Below, one piece after another: positions 18,237 to 27,463 of a DNA stretch of 64,000 nt. Position numbers and translations under genes: made by a program. This stretch comes from Mycobacterium sp. E740 (lineage in GTDB: Bacteria; Actinomycetota; Actinomycetes; Mycobacteriales; Mycobacteriaceae), in contig NZ_LZKP01000172.1 in NCBI RefSeq assembly GCF_001672895.1, positions 62,001 to 126,000 of the forward strand, in the 5' to 3' direction. The number at the start of each line of letters is the position of its first letter. Position 1 is the first letter of the stretch. The notes beneath the pieces are model-generated. The model was not told the origin of the DNA. It worked only from the letters and a program-made list of their open reading frames with translations, and made no database searches.

Positions 18237-19367
18237 TCAGGCGGCGGGTGCCTCGCCGGTGATCTGGTCGGCGATCGCCCGCAGTGCCTCCAGATCCGAG
18301 ACGTCGAACGGCAACGACGGCACTCCGACGATCGCCACATGTGGATTGGCGCCGGTGAACCGGGACAGCAACCGGATTTCGCGCTTGGCTGTCGACGCCC
18401 GGTCGGCGTGAATCCGCAGCACCGCCGCCGTCAGCGAGTCGGGGTCGTTCTTCGCGATGGAATCAGCGGCGTCCTCGGCCTTGTCGGCGTGCAGTTCCGA
18501 CAGCATCGGATGGGTGCGGTTGAGGATCAGGCCGGCCAACGGCATGTTCTCCTCGGAAAGCCGGTCGACGAAGAACGACGCCTCGCGCAGTGCGTCCGGT
18601 TCAGCCGCCGACACCACCACGAACTGGGTGCCGCGCCGCTTGAGCAGTTCGTAGGTGCGGTCGGCCTTCTCGCGGAACCCACCGAACGTCGAATCGAGCG
18701 ACTGCACGAAAGCTGCTGCGTCGGAAAGCATCTGAGAACCCAGCACCGTCGACAGGGCCTTCATCGCCAACCCCATCGCGCCGGTGACCAGCCGCCCGAT
18801 GCCCCGGCCGGGGCCGAGTAGCAGTTTCCACAGCCGGCTGTCCATGAAGCCGCCCAACCGTTTCGGCGCGTCCAGGAAGTCCAGAGCGTTTCGTGACGGT
18901 GGGGTGTCGACGACGACAAGGTCCCACCGGTCCTCGCCGAGCAGCTGGCCGAGTTTCTCCATGGCCATGTACTCCTGCGTGCCGGCCAGCGAGGTGGCGA
19001 CCGTCTGATAGAACTGGTTGTCCAGAATCTCTTGTGCCCGTTGCGGTCCCGAGTACTGGATCACCATCTCGTCGAACGTCCGGCGCATGTCGAGCATCAT
19101 CGCGTGCAGCTCGCCGGGCACCTCCGGTGCGAGCGGAACACGCTGCGGGGTGTTGCCGAGCGTCTTGATGCCCAACGCCTGAGCGAGCCGCTTGGCCGGG
19201 TCGATGGTGAGCACGACGACGGTTCTGCCGTACTCCGCGGCACGCAGCGCCATCGCCGCCGCGGTGGTCGTCTTGCCGACGCCGCCCGCACCGCAGCACA
19301 CCACCACCCGGTTCGCGGTGTCGGACAGAATCGAGCCCATGTCCAGGGCCGGTGGAGTGGCACTCAT
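18237..19367 (-). CDS. ArsA/Get3-like ATPase, second of a pair (Rv3680 type)
   Basis: A 376-residue SIMIBI-class ATPase. The deviant Walker A is [20 protein letters not shown]; Walker B/switch segments are [17 protein letters not shown] and [18 protein letters not shown]. Its gene starts one base after the stop of its partner, so the two are made together. In M. tuberculosis the pair Rv3679-Rv3680 is described as an ArsA/Get3-like complex; from memory it was named BagAB and linked to tolerance of metabolic and reactive stress. No arsenite-binding cysteine set is obvious. It converges on whiB4. Confidence 0.85.
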   Translation of the reverse strand: MSATPPALDMGSILSDTANRVVVCCGAGGVGKTTTAAAMALRAAEYGRTVVVLTIDPAKRLAQALGIKTLGNTPQRVPLAPEVPGELHAMMLDMRRTFDEMVIQYSGPQRAQEILDNQFYQTVATSLAGTQEYMAMEKLGQLLGEDRWDLVVVDTPPSRNALDFLDAPKRLGGFMDSRLWKLLLGPGRGIGRLVTGAMGLAMKALSTVLGSQMLSDAAAFVQSLDSTFGGFREKADRTYELLKRRGTQFVVVSAAEPDALREASFFVDRLSEENMPLAGLILNRTHPMLSELHADKAEDAADSIAKNDPDSLTAAVLRIHADRASTAKREIRLLSRFTGANPHVAIVGVPSLPFDVSDLEALRAIADQITGEAPAA

Positions 19368-19368
19368 T

Positions 19369-20388
19369 TCAACGCACCCCCTGGCGTTCGAGTTCTTCGG
19401 CGAGTTCGTAGAGGCTGCCGAGGTCCACCCCGTCGGTGATCTGCGGCAGTTCCAGTCGTGCGACGTCCAGCGCGTCGAGTTGTTCCGCGCTCTCGGAGCG
19501 GGCGCGGATCCGGGTGGCGTGTTGGATCGTCTCAGTCAACAGGCCAGCGAAGTCGCTGTCGGACAACGTTATTCCGGCTTCGGACAGCCCGGCTCGCACG
19601 GTGTCGGCGTCGATGTCACCTTCGGCTGCCTTGGCCAGCGCATCGCTGGGGAGGTAGGCCGGAATGTTGCGATTGACGATCACGCTGCCGATGGGCAGGC
19701 CGAGCTCCCGCAGCTCGTCGATGGCCTCGAGCGTCTCCTGGATCGGCAGCGCTTCCAACAGCGTGACGAGGTGGATGGCGGTGATGTCGGAGTGCAGCAC
19801 CTTGACCACGCTCTCGGCCTGTCCGTGCACGGGGCCGCCTTTGGCCAGATCCGACACCGCCTTCGTGACGTCGAGGAACCGCGCGATGCGACCGGTGGGC
19901 GGTGAGTCGACGACGACGGCGTCGTAGACGGGCTGCTTGCCCTTGTCGCCGCGAGTCACGATCTCGCGGATCTTGCCGGTCAGCAGCACGTCGCGCAGTC
20001 CGGGCGCGATGGTGGTCGCGAACTCGACGGCCCCGATCCTGCGCATCGCCCGCCCGGCCAGCCCGAGGTTGTAGAACATGTCGAGGTATTCGAGGAACGC
20101 CGCCTCGGTGTCGATCGCCAGCGCGTTGACCTGACCGCCGCCTTCGGCGGTCGCGATCTTGACCTCCTGGTACGGCAGCGGCGGCACATCGAACAGCTGC
20201 GCAATTCCTTGGCGCCCTTCGACTTCCACCAACAGGACCTTGCGGCCGCCCGCGGCCAGTGCCAGCGCGAGCGACGCGGCGATCGTCGATTTGCCGGTAC
20301 CGCCCTTGCCGGTGACGAAGTGCAGACGAGCCTTGTTCAACCGTGAGGGCCAGCCGACGGATCTACCGCCATTGGTAGTGGAAGCCAC
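19369..20388 (-). CDS. ArsA/Get3-like ATPase, first of a pair (Rv3679 type)
   Basis: A 339-residue ATPase with Walker [21 protein letters not shown], a following acidic strand [17 protein letters not shown], and the switch motif [19 protein letters not shown]. Helical regions in the middle ([20 protein letters not shown]) resemble the client-binding helices of Get3-like proteins. Translation starts at GTG 20388. It is the first gene of a two-gene unit and is divergent from the small DUF4177 gene, with under 50 bases between the two starts, so both promoters are compact. Confidence 0.85.
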   Translation of the reverse strand: MASTTNGGRSVGWPSRLNKARLHFVTGKGGTGKSTIAASLALALAAGGRKVLLVEVEGRQGIAQLFDVPPLPYQEVKIATAEGGGQVNALAIDTEAAFLEYLDMFYNLGLAGRAMRRIGAVEFATTIAPGLRDVLLTGKIREIVTRGDKGKQPVYDAVVVDSPPTGRIARFLDVTKAVSDLAKGGPVHGQAESVVKVLHSDITAIHLVTLLEALPIQETLEAIDELRELGLPIGSVIVNRNIPAYLPSDALAKAAEGDIDADTVRAGLSEAGITLSDSDFAGLLTETIQHATRIRARSESAEQLDALDVARLELPQITDGVDLGSLYELAEELERQGVR

Positions 20389-20436
20389 TTGTGCATGCTA
20401 GCTAACGCCTGTCCGCCGCCCGATAAGCTCAGTCAC

Positions 20437-20598
20437 ATGAGCGAACCGACCCGCTGGGAGTACGCGACCGTCCCGCTGCTGACTCACGCCACCAAGCAGA
20501 TTCTCGACCAGTGGGGCGAGGACGGCTGGGAGTTGGTTTCGGTGCTGCCGGGGCCGACGGGCGAACAGCACGTGGCCTACCTCAAACGGCCGAAGTGA
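20437..20598 (+). CDS. DUF4177 small protein (Rv3678A type)
   Basis: A 53-residue protein, MSEPTRWEYATVPLLTHATK followed by a short amphipathic helix and the strand-turn GWELVSVLPGP, ending with AYLKRPK. This is the whole DUF4177 pattern, which forms a tiny alpha/beta fold of unknown role. I prefer ATG 20437 to the upstream ATG because conservation begins there. Its stop overlaps the GTG of the RidA-like gene (GTGA), so both are translated together, followed by the metallo-hydrolase gene. Confidence 0.8.
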   Translation: MSEPTRWEYATVPLLTHATKQILDQWGEDGWELVSVLPGPTGEQHVAYLKRPK

Positions 20599-21080
20599 GT
20601 TCGTCGCCGCACGGCGGCCGAGAGCAGAAGCCGTCGGCCCGGCTGGCCGAACTCGGCATCGACCTCCCCGCGGTGGTGGCGCCATTGGCGGCCTACGTAC
20701 CCGCAGTGCGCACCGGCAATCTTGTCTACACCGCCGGGCAGCTGCCGATCGCAGACGGCGAGTTGTTGCAGACCGGCAAGGTCGGCGGCGGGGTGAGCCC
20801 GGAGCAGGGCCGCGGTCTGGCCAGGGTGTGCGCGCTGAACGCGCTGGCCGCCGTGCACTCGCTGGTCGGCATCGACTCGGTCACCCGCGTGGTGAAGGTC
20901 GTCGGGTTCGTCGCCTCGGCGCCGGGATTCAACGGCCAGCCCGGTGTCGTCAACGGCGCGTCCGAGTTGTTGGGTGAGGTGTTCGGGGAGGCCGGCGCGC
21001 ATGCCCGCTCGGCGGTCGGGGTGTCCGAGCTGCCGAAGGACGCGCCGGTTGAGGTGGAGCTGATCGTGGAGCTTGGTTGA
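20595..21080 (+). CDS. RidA/YjgF-family protein (Rv3678c type)
   Basis: A 161-residue protein of the RidA superfamily, with PAVRTGNLVYTAGQLPIADG, KVGGGVSPEQGR and the C-terminal LPKDAPVEVELIVEL. The classic catalytic Arg of RidA imine deaminases (R-x-x-x-x-V-x-V near the end) is not clearly present, so this may be a non-deaminase subgroup. The GTG at 20595 overlaps the previous stop; an overlap with the TTG of the next gene (TTGA) keeps the three genes coupled. Confidence 0.8.
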   Translation: MSSSPHGGREQKPSARLAELGIDLPAVVAPLAAYVPAVRTGNLVYTAGQLPIADGELLQTGKVGGGVSPEQGRGLARVCALNALAAVHSLVGIDSVTRVVKVVGFVASAPGFNGQPGVVNGASELLGEVFGEAGAHARSAVGVSELPKDAPVEVELIVELG

Positions 21081-21850
21081 CGCTCGAACATCCGGCGTAC
21101 GGTCTGCTGCGGCCGGTCAGCGAGACCGCGTCGGTGCTGCTGTGCGACAACCCCGGCTTGATGACGCTGGAGGGCACGAACACATGGGTGCTGCGCGGCC
21201 CCGGTAGCGACGAGATGGTCGTCGTCGATCCCGGACCCGAGGACGACGAGCACATCGCGCGCATCGCGGAGCTCGGACCCATCCCGCTGGTGCTGATCAG
21301 CCACAAACACGAGGACCACACCGGGGCCATCGACAAGATCGTCGAGAGAACAGGTGCGGTGGTGCGCGCCGTCGGCAGTGGCTTCTTGCGTGGGCTCGGT
21401 GGACCGCTCACCGACGGCGAGGTGATCGACGCCGCGGGGTTGCGCATCACCGTGATGGCCACGCCCGGGCACACCGTCGACTCGGTGTCGTTTCTCCTCG
21501 ACGATGCGGTGCTGACCGCCGACACCGTGCTGGGCCGCGGCACGACGGTCATCGACAAAGAGGACGGCAGCCTCGCCCAGTACCTCGACTCACTGCAACG
21601 CCTGCGCGGCCTCGGCCGTCGCACCGTGCTGCCCGGCCACGGCCCCGAACTCGACGACCTCGAATCGGTGAGCGACATGTACCTCGCGCATCGGCAGGAG
21701 CGGCTCGAGCAGGTGCGCGCCGCGCTGCACGCGTTGGGTGAGGACGCGACGGTCCGCGAGGTCGTCGAACACGTCTACACCGACGTCGACGAGAAGCTCT
21801 GGGACGTGGCGGAGTGGAGCGTCCAGGCCCAGCTCGACTACCTGCGCTAG
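21077..21850 (+). CDS. Metallo-beta-lactamase-fold hydrolase (Rv3677c type)
   Basis: A 257-residue hydrolase of the LACTB2/glyoxalase II-like group. The metal-binding motif is ISHKHEDHTGAID (H-x-H-x-D-H), followed by MATPGHTVDSVSF, ADTVLGRG and LPGHGPELDD. A C-terminal helical domain (RQERLEQVRAALHAL ... VVEHVYTDVDEKLW) is the winged-helix-like extension found in LACTB2-type RNases and thioesterases. The substrate is not evident. It begins at a TTG overlapping the RidA-like stop and ends at a long bidirectional hairpin shared with crp. Confidence 0.85.
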   Translation: MTLEHPAYGLLRPVSETASVLLCDNPGLMTLEGTNTWVLRGPGSDEMVVVDPGPEDDEHIARIAELGPIPLVLISHKHEDHTGAIDKIVERTGAVVRAVGSGFLRGLGGPLTDGEVIDAAGLRITVMATPGHTVDSVSFLLDDAVLTADTVLGRGTTVIDKEDGSLAQYLDSLQRLRGLGRRTVLPGHGPELDDLESVSDMYLAHRQERLEQVRAALHALGEDATVREVVEHVYTDVDEKLWDVAEWSVQAQLDYLR

Positions 21851-21852
21851 GT

Positions 21853-21901
21853 GATTTGTGGAGTCCTACCGGCGCTCACCGCCGGTGCGGCTCCACAAAT
21901 C
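21853..21901. terminator. Bidirectional terminator between MBL hydrolase and crp
   Basis: GATTTGTGGAG (21853-21863) pairs perfectly with CTCCACAAATC (21891-21901), and the loop itself contains ACCGGCG/CGCCGGT, giving a long two-part hairpin. It occupies exactly the 52 bases between the two convergent genes and is symmetrical enough to stop transcription from both sides. Confidence 0.75.
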
Positions 21902-21902
21902 G

Positions 21903-22577
21903 CTACCGGGCGCGGCGGGCCAGCCGCTCCGAGTCGGAGATCAGAACGCTCTTGCCCTCCAAGCGAATCCAGCCCCGGTGCGCGAAATCGGCAAGCGCTT
22001 TGTTGACGGTCTCCCGCGACGCGCCGACGAGCTGGGCGATCTCCTCCTGCGTGAGGTCGTGCGTCACGCGCAAGGCTCCGCCCTCCTGGGTGCCGAACCG
22101 CTGCGCGAGCTGAAGCAGCTGCTTGGCCACCCGGCCCGGCACGTCCGTGAAGATCAAGTCCGCGAGGTTGTTGTTGGTGCGGCGCAGCCGACGGGCCAGC
22201 ACCCGCAGCAGCTGCTCGGCGATCTCCGGCCGGTCGGCGATCCACGCCCGCAGGGCATCCCGGTCCATCGACACGGCGCGCACCTCGGTGATCGTCGTCG
22301 CGCTCGACGTGCGGGGGCCGGGGTCGAAGATCGAAAGCTCACCGAACATGTCCGACGGGCCCATGATCGTGAGCAGGTTCTCCCGCCCGTCCGGCGACCG
22401 GCGACCGATCTTGACCTTGCCCGAAATGATGATGTACAGCCGATCGCCGGGCTCCCCTTCGGCGAACACGGTGTGTCCACGGGGGAAGTCGACTGGCTGC
22501 AATTGCTTGGTCAGCGCGGCGACGGCGCTCGGTTCGACCCCCTGGAAGATTCCGGCCCGCGCCAGGATCTCGTCCAC
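21903..22577 (-). CDS. crp: cAMP receptor protein / CRP-FNR regulator (Rv3676 orthologue)
   Basis: A 224-residue regulator. Residues of about 15-125 form the cyclic-nucleotide domain, with [20 protein letters not shown] and the pocket segment [21 protein letters not shown] dimer helix follows, then the winged HTH ([32 protein letters not shown]). Length and sequence match Rv3676, the mycobacterial cAMP-responsive regulator that binds sites of the type TGTGA-N6-TCACA. Such sites are visible upstream of the Ms1-like RNA and of whiB4 in this window. A membrane adenylate cyclase (about 46 kb) is also encoded here. Confidence 0.93.
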   Translation of the reverse strand: MDEILARAGIFQGVEPSAVAALTKQLQPVDFPRGHTVFAEGEPGDRLYIIISGKVKIGRRSPDGRENLLTIMGPSDMFGELSIFDPGPRTSSATTITEVRAVSMDRDALRAWIADRPEIAEQLLRVLARRLRRTNNNLADLIFTDVPGRVAKQLLQLAQRFGTQEGGALRVTHDLTQEEIAQLVGASRETVNKALADFAHRGWIRLEGKSVLISDSERLARRAR

Positions 22578-22665
22578 GTTGCCCCTCTTAAGCTGTTAGG
22601 TGAAGCCGACCTCTATGAGTTAGCGAGACAAGTCTAGAGGTACCCGGTTTCGTGACCAGCTCACG

Positions 22666-22995
22666 CTACACACGATCGGCATGTCGGGTCGGCCGAAACT
22701 CCGGATTCACCATGTGCCCGCCGAGGCGCTGTGCCGGCAAAGCCGCGCCGCGATAGCCGAACGCGGATGCGGCGACCGCGTGGTCGACGAGCTGCCGTTG
22801 ACGCAACTCCGCCAGCGCGCGGCTCATCCCGTCGCGGGCCAGCGTGTTGACGTCGGACGGTTCGGCTTGTTGGAAGAACTTCGCCACGTCGGTGGCCGAT
22901 CCGGCGTCGGGGTCGAGGGCCGACTCGAGGCGCTGCAGCCCGAAAGTCGCCGCCATCAGCAACCCCGGAATCAGCCCAACCAGCAACCAGGACAC
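22666..22995 (-). CDS. Small membrane protein (Rv3675 type)
   Basis: About 109 residues beginning MSWLLVGLIPGLLMAATFGL, a single N-terminal transmembrane segment, followed by a soluble helical domain (TDVAKFFQQAEPSDVNTLAR, ELRQRQLVDHAVAAS). This fits the conserved hypothetical membrane protein next to crp and nth in M. tuberculosis. It is divergent from nth, with 95 bases between starts, and upstream of crp on the same strand. Function unknown. Confidence 0.7.
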   Translation of the reverse strand: MSWLLVGLIPGLLMAATFGLQRLESALDPDAGSATDVAKFFQQAEPSDVNTLARDGMSRALAELRQRQLVDHAVAASAFGYRGAALPAQRLGGHMVNPEFRPTRHADRV

Positions 22996-23090
22996 AAGGG
23001 TGAAGTAAACACTTCGAAGGTCTCAGCGGGATCACGAATTGTCACCGGTCCGCAGTACCGCTGTCGGGGTCTCTCGATACGCTGGCTCCC

Positions 23091-23873
23091 GTGACCGTGA
23101 GTGAGACGCCGGCAGGGAAATCGGGTGCGCCGAAGCGGGCCCGGAATCGGGACGGCGAAACGCGCACCGGTCTCGTTCGGCGCGCGCGACGGATGAATCG
23201 CACGCTGGCACAGGCGTTTCCACACGTCTACTGCGAGCTGGACTTCACCAACCCCCTCGAGCTGACCGTCGCGACGATCCTGTCCGCGCAGAGCACCGAC
23301 AAACGAGTCAACCTGACCACCCCGGCGCTGTTCGAGAAGTACCGCACCGCCATGGACTACGCGCAGGCCGACCGCACCGAACTCGAGGAGATGATCCGGC
23401 CGACCGGGTTCTACCGCAACAAGACGAACTCGCTCATCCGCTTGGGCCAGGAACTCGTCGAACGGTTCGACGGCGAGGTGCCCGCGACCATGGAGGAGTT
23501 GGTGACGCTGCCGGGCGTCGGGCGCAAGACCGCAAACGTCATCCTCGGCAATGCGTTCGGCATCCCGGGCATCACGGTCGACACCCATTTCGGCCGGCTC
23601 GTCCGCCGCTGGCGGTGGACCGCCGAGGAGGACCCCGTCAAGGTGGAGTTCGCGGTCGCTGAGCTCATCGAGCGCAGTGAGTGGACCGACCTCAGCCACC
23701 GGGTGATCTTCCACGGCCGCCGCGTCTGCCATGCGCGCAAGCCGGCGTGCGGCGTCTGTGTGCTCGCCAACGACTGCCCGTCCTTCGGCATCGGACCGAC
23801 CGACCCGATGACCGCCGCCGCACTGGTCAAGGGTCCGGAAACCGAGCACCTACTGGCCATGGCCGGGCTCTAA
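23091..23873 (+). CDS. nth: Endonuclease III
   Basis: A 260-residue DNA glycosylase/AP lyase for oxidised pyrimidines. The helix-hairpin-helix [20 protein letters not shown] carries the catalytic Lys; the catalytic Asp is in [10 protein letters not shown]. The [4Fe-4S] cluster is formed by [17 protein letters not shown] with C-x6-C-x2-C-x5-C spacing. It starts at GTG 23091 with a basic N-terminal extension of about 30 residues. It is the first gene of a run leading to the thioredoxin-like, Nudix and MarP genes. Confidence 0.93.
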   Translation: MTVSETPAGKSGAPKRARNRDGETRTGLVRRARRMNRTLAQAFPHVYCELDFTNPLELTVATILSAQSTDKRVNLTTPALFEKYRTAMDYAQADRTELEEMIRPTGFYRNKTNSLIRLGQELVERFDGEVPATMEELVTLPGVGRKTANVILGNAFGIPGITVDTHFGRLVRRWRWTAEEDPVKVEFAVAELIERSEWTDLSHRVIFHGRRVCHARKPACGVCVLANDCPSFGIGPTDPMTAAALVKGPETEHLLAMAGL

Positions 23874-23896
23874 GCCCGTCGACACCTGGACCAACC

Positions 23897-24544
23897 ATGC
23901 GCACCTCGACTCGCTGGACCGTCGCGGTCCTCGTGGTCCTGGTCGCCCTGGGCTGGGCCTTGTGGGCGCAGTTGGATGACGACACCGCGCCCACCGGGTC
24001 GCCGTCGCAGACCAGCGCGCGGGACCGGCGCGACGCCGACACGGCCGAGGCATTGGCGGCGCCGCGGGCCCGCGCCGACCTGCTGCCGTGCCCGCCGCCG
24101 GGTGCTGGCCCGGGCCCCGAGGCCCTGCGCGGGATAACGCTGGAATGTGTGGGCAACGGCGCGCCCGTCGACGTCGCCAAAGCGCTCGCCGGCCGGGTCG
24201 TGGTGCTCAATCTCTGGGCGTACTGGTGTGCGCCCTGCGCCGAGGAGCTGCCGGCGATGGCCGAGTACCAGCGCCGCATGGGCTCGGCCGTGACCGTGCT
24301 GACCGTGCACCAGGATGAGAACGAGACCGCGGCGTTGCTGCGGCTCGCCGAGCTCGGGGTGCGCCTGCCCACGCTGCAAGACGGACGGCGTCTGATCGCC
24401 GCCGCGCTGCGGGTGCCCAACGTCATGCCCGCCACCGTGGTGCTGCGCGCGGACGGTAGCGTTGCCGAGGTCCTGCCGCGCTCGTTCACCAGTGCCGACG
24501 AGATCGCCGCAGCGGTGAACTCGCAGATAGGAGCGCCCGGGTGA
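23897..24544 (+). CDS. Membrane-anchored thioredoxin-like protein (Rv3673c type)
   Basis: A 215-residue protein with an N-terminal anchor (WTVAVLVVLVALGWALWAQL), a disordered linker with an extra Cys (DLLPCPPPGAG), and a TlpA/ResA-like thioredoxin domain. The active site is LNLWAYWCAPCAEELPAM (W-C-x-x-C), and the cis-Pro region is VPNVMPATVVL. It should act outside the membrane in disulfide reduction or cytochrome c-type maturation; substrate proteins are unknown. It begins at ATG 23897, 23 bases after nth; the longer open frame upstream is a shadow. Its stop overlaps the GTG of the Nudix gene. Confidence 0.85.
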   Translation: MRTSTRWTVAVLVVLVALGWALWAQLDDDTAPTGSPSQTSARDRRDADTAEALAAPRARADLLPCPPPGAGPGPEALRGITLECVGNGAPVDVAKALAGRVVVLNLWAYWCAPCAEELPAMAEYQRRMGSAVTVLTVHQDENETAALLRLAELGVRLPTLQDGRRLIAAALRVPNVMPATVVLRADGSVAEVLPRSFTSADEIAAAVNSQIGAPG

Positions 24545-25317
24545 GTTGGGTCGACGAGGGCAGCGGGCTGATGCCCGACGCCGCGCCGCCCTGGCTCAAG
24601 CCGTTGCTGGACAACGCCGGCGACATCAAGCAGGCGTATCGCCGTCGGGTGCCGCCCGAACTGCTCGCCATGGTCACCAGTGAGGGAAAGGCGGCGCAGG
24701 CCGACGCTCGCGAGGCGGCGGTGCTGGTGTTGTTCTCCGGTCCCGCCGACAACCCGACCGGCGCGTTACCCGAGGACGCCGACCTGCTGGTCACGGTTCG
24801 CGCGGCGACGCTGCGGCACCATGCGGGGCAGGCCGCGTTTCCGGGTGGGGCGTTCGAGATCGGCGACCGCAGCCCGGTGCAGACCGCTCTGCGCGAGGCC
24901 AACGAGGAGACCGGCATCGACGTCGCGCGGCTACAGCCGCTGACCACCATGGAGCGGCTGTTCATCCCGCCGTCGGGATTCCATGTGGTGCCGGTGCTGG
25001 CCTATTCGCCCGACCCGGGAGCGGTGACCGTCGTCGACCCCGCCGAGACCGCTCACGTCGCGCGGGTCCCGCTGCGGGCATTCGTCAACCCCGAGAACCG
25101 GATCATGGTGTACCGCAGCGCAAATGGCCGCCGCTATGCGGGTCCGGCGTTCCTGCTCAACGAGATGCTGGTGTGGGGTTTCACCGGCCAGGTGATCTCG
25201 GCCATGCTCGACGTCGCGGGCTGGGCGCAGCCGTGGAACAACGACGACGTGCGCGAACTGGAGGACGCAATGGCGCTCGTCGGCCGCGACGCCGGTTACG
25301 GTGATGCACAACCATGA
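24541..25317 (+). CDS. Nudix hydrolase, CoA-pyrophosphatase-like (Rv3672c type)
   Basis: A 258-residue protein with a Nudix box, AAFPGGAFEIGDRSPVQTAL continuing REANEETGID, preceded by the LRHHAGQ segment typical of the NudL/CoA diphosphatase group. Such enzymes split CoA and derivatives into phosphopantetheine and 3',5'-ADP. The GTG start overlaps the previous stop and its own stop overlaps the ATG of marP (ATGA), indicating tight coupling across nth, thioredoxin-like, Nudix and MarP. Confidence 0.82.
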   Translation: MSWVDEGSGLMPDAAPPWLKPLLDNAGDIKQAYRRRVPPELLAMVTSEGKAAQADAREAAVLVLFSGPADNPTGALPEDADLLVTVRAATLRHHAGQAAFPGGAFEIGDRSPVQTALREANEETGIDVARLQPLTTMERLFIPPSGFHVVPVLAYSPDPGAVTVVDPAETAHVARVPLRAFVNPENRIMVYRSANGRRYAGPAFLLNEMLVWGFTGQVISAMLDVAGWAQPWNNDDVRELEDAMALVGRDAGYGDAQP

Positions 25318-26501
25318 CATCGTCACAGTGGGTGGACCTCGTCGTCCTCGGTATCGCGTTCGTCGCCGGCATCTCGGGCTGGCGGTCGGGCGCGCTGGGG
25401 TCGATGCTGTCGTTCCTCGGCGTGGTGCTGGGCGCCGTCGCGGGCGTTCTGCTGGCGCCCCACCTGGTCGAGAACATCGAGGGTCCGCGCACCAAGCTGT
25501 TCGTGACGTTGTTCTTGATCCTGGCGCTCGTGGTGGTCGGCGAGATCGCGGGCGTCGTGTTGGGTCGTGCGGTGCGCAGCGCCATTCGCAACCGGATGGT
25601 GCGCGGGATCGATTCGCTGGTCGGGGTGGCCATCCAGATCGTCGCCGTGCTGGTGGCGGCGTGGATGCTGACTTATCCGCTGCAGTCGTCGGACCAGCCC
25701 AACCTCGCCGCTGCGGTGCGCGGCTCGAAGGTGCTCAAGGAAGTCAATGACGTCGCCCCAGACTGGCTGCGGTCGGTGCCGACGCGGCTGTCGGCACTGT
25801 TGGACACCTCAGGTCTGCCCGACGTGCTGCAACCGTTCGGACGGACCCCGATCGTCGCGGTCGACGCACCCGACGCCGCGCTCGCCGCCGACCCGGTCGT
25901 TGCGGCGACGCGCCCCAGTGTGGTCAAGATCCGGGGAGTGGCGCCCGGCTGTCAGAAGGTGCTCGAAGGCACCGGTTTCGTCGCCGCCCCGAATCGCGTG
26001 ATATCGAACGCCCACGTCGTCGCCGGTTCGGAGAGCGTCACAGTGGAGGCCGACGGGGAGACCTACGACGCGTTCGTCGTCTCCTACGACCCGCAGACCG
26101 ACATCTCGATCCTCGACGTGCCGAAGCTGCCGTCGGCCCCGCTGTCGTTCGTCGACACCCCGGCCACCACCGGCACCGACGCCGTGGTGATGGGCTACCC
26201 GGGCGGCGGCAACTTCGTCGCAACGCCTGCGCGGGTCCGCGAGGTCATCGAGCTCAGCGGCCCCGACATCTACCGCACCACAACTGTCGAGCGTGAGGTC
26301 TACACGATCAGAGGCAGTGTGCGGCAAGGCAACTCGGGCGGACCCATGATCGACCAGCAGGGTCGCGTGCTCGGGGTCGTGTTCGGCGCAGCGGTCGACG
26401 ACGCGGACACCGGTTTCGTGTTGACCGCCAACGAGGTGTCGCACCAACTCGCCAAGCTGAACAATACCGAGCGCGTGGCGACCGGCGAGTGCGTCGGCTA
26501 G
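25314..26501 (+). CDS. marP: Membrane serine protease MarP
   Basis: A 395-residue protein. The first 150 residues are a CvpA-like module with four transmembrane segments (for example LVVLGIAFVAGISGWRSGAL and FVTLFLILALVVVGEIAGVV). The rest is a periplasmic chymotrypsin-like protease with catalytic His in ISNAHVVAGSE, Asp in QTDISILDVPK and Ser in RQGNSGGPMID. Two cysteines (GCQKVL and GECVG) match those that form the regulatory disulfide in the M. tuberculosis enzyme, which is needed for acid resistance and peptidoglycan-hydrolase processing. It overlaps the Nudix gene upstream and converges with ephE, the two stops overlapping by 4 bases. Confidence 0.92.
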   Translation: MTSSQWVDLVVLGIAFVAGISGWRSGALGSMLSFLGVVLGAVAGVLLAPHLVENIEGPRTKLFVTLFLILALVVVGEIAGVVLGRAVRSAIRNRMVRGIDSLVGVAIQIVAVLVAAWMLTYPLQSSDQPNLAAAVRGSKVLKEVNDVAPDWLRSVPTRLSALLDTSGLPDVLQPFGRTPIVAVDAPDAALAADPVVAATRPSVVKIRGVAPGCQKVLEGTGFVAAPNRVISNAHVVAGSESVTVEADGETYDAFVVSYDPQTDISILDVPKLPSAPLSFVDTPATTGTDAVVMGYPGGGNFVATPARVREVIELSGPDIYRTTTVEREVYTIRGSVRQGNSGGPMIDQQGRVLGVVFGAAVDDADTGFVLTANEVSHQLAKLNNTERVATGECVG

Positions 26502-27463
26502 CCGTAGACCTGCCTCAAGAAGCGTGACAACTGCTCGTTGACCACACCGGGCGCCTCCTCGTGGGCGAAATGCCCAGCGCCGGCGACGGATACGTACCGG
26601 CCGTGCGGCGCGTAACGCTGGGTGCGGTACACCGGATCGGCCAGTACGTACGGGTCGGCGTCGCCGCGCAAGTGCAGCACCGGCACGTTGATCGGGCGTT
26701 TCATCGAGCGCATGAACCGACGCCCTTCGCCGCGGAGCTGACTGCGCACCGCCCAGCGCTGGTATTCCAGCGCCGAGTGTGCGGCTCCGGGGATCTGGAT
26801 GGCGCGTCTCATGTGCTCCATGGTCTGCGAGAAGTCTTCGGAGGTAACCCATTTCGGGCCGGCCCGGCCGATGACGAGGCGCTCCAGCTCTTCGGCGTTC
26901 TGCCGGGTCAGCGCGCGCTCTGGCCACAGCGGTACCTGGTAGCGCAGCATCGACGGGAGCAGCGCGCGACCTTGGTCTCGGCGGCGCACAGCGGATGCGC
27001 GAAGCGCCGCCGGGTGCGGCGAGCTGACCACCGCGATGCCGCGCACCGCGCGGGGATGCAGCACCGCGGTCGCCCAGCACACCAGACCGCCGTCGGCGTG
27101 CCCGACCAGCGTCGCGCTCTTGTGGCCCAGCGCGCGCACCAGGCCGGCGGTGTCACCGGCCAGCGTCCAACCGTCGTATCCGCGCGGCGGTTTGTCGCTG
27201 GCCCCGTAGCCGCGCAGATCCACCGCGACCACGCGCGCGCCGGTCAAGCCGCGAAGCTGGTGGCGCCACGACCACCAGAACGAGCCGAATCCGTGCAGCA
27301 GGATGACCAGCGGGCGCTCGGAGTCCGGAGCCGTGGCGACATCGGTGCCCGCAGCCCCGGCTAACTCCGCTTCGACCACGTGGAAGCGAATTCCGTTGGC
27401 GTGCACCTCGAGATGGCGCCACGGCCCGTCGATGCGGACGACCGACGGAGCGGGTGCGGGCAC
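26498..27463 (-). CDS. ephE: Alpha/beta hydrolase, epoxide hydrolase-like
   Basis: A 321-residue hydrolase (Rv3670 orthologue by order). The oxyanion motif is ILLHGFGSFWWSW, the nucleophile Asp is in LVGHADGGLVCW (as in epoxide hydrolases, not a Ser), and the catalytic His is in VAGAGHFAHEEAPG. A cap domain lies between. Typical epoxide hydrolase tyrosines in the cap are not certain from reading, so a dehalogenase-like activity remains possible. Its start codon directly abuts the stop of the upstream holin-like gene. Confidence 0.8.
   Translation of the reverse strand: MPAPAPSVVRIDGPWRHLEVHANGIRFHVVEAELAGAAGTDVATAPDSERPLVILLHGFGSFWWSWRHQLRGLTGARVVAVDLRGYGASDKPPRGYDGWTLAGDTAGLVRALGHKSATLVGHADGGLVCWATAVLHPRAVRGIAVVSSPHPAALRASAVRRRDQGRALLPSMLRYQVPLWPERALTRQNAEELERLVIGRAGPKWVTSEDFSQTMEHMRRAIQIPGAAHSALEYQRWAVRSQLRGEGRRFMRSMKRPINVPVLHLRGDADPYVLADPVYRTQRYAPHGRYVSVAGAGHFAHEEAPGVVNEQLSRFLRQVYG

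Noticed and set aside
22643..22665. CGTGA-CCAGC-TCACG upstream of crp, possible autoregulatory CRP site
   Set aside because: The spacer is 5 bases, not the 6 of the CRP consensus, and it sits close to the end of the neighbouring gene; not strong enough to list.
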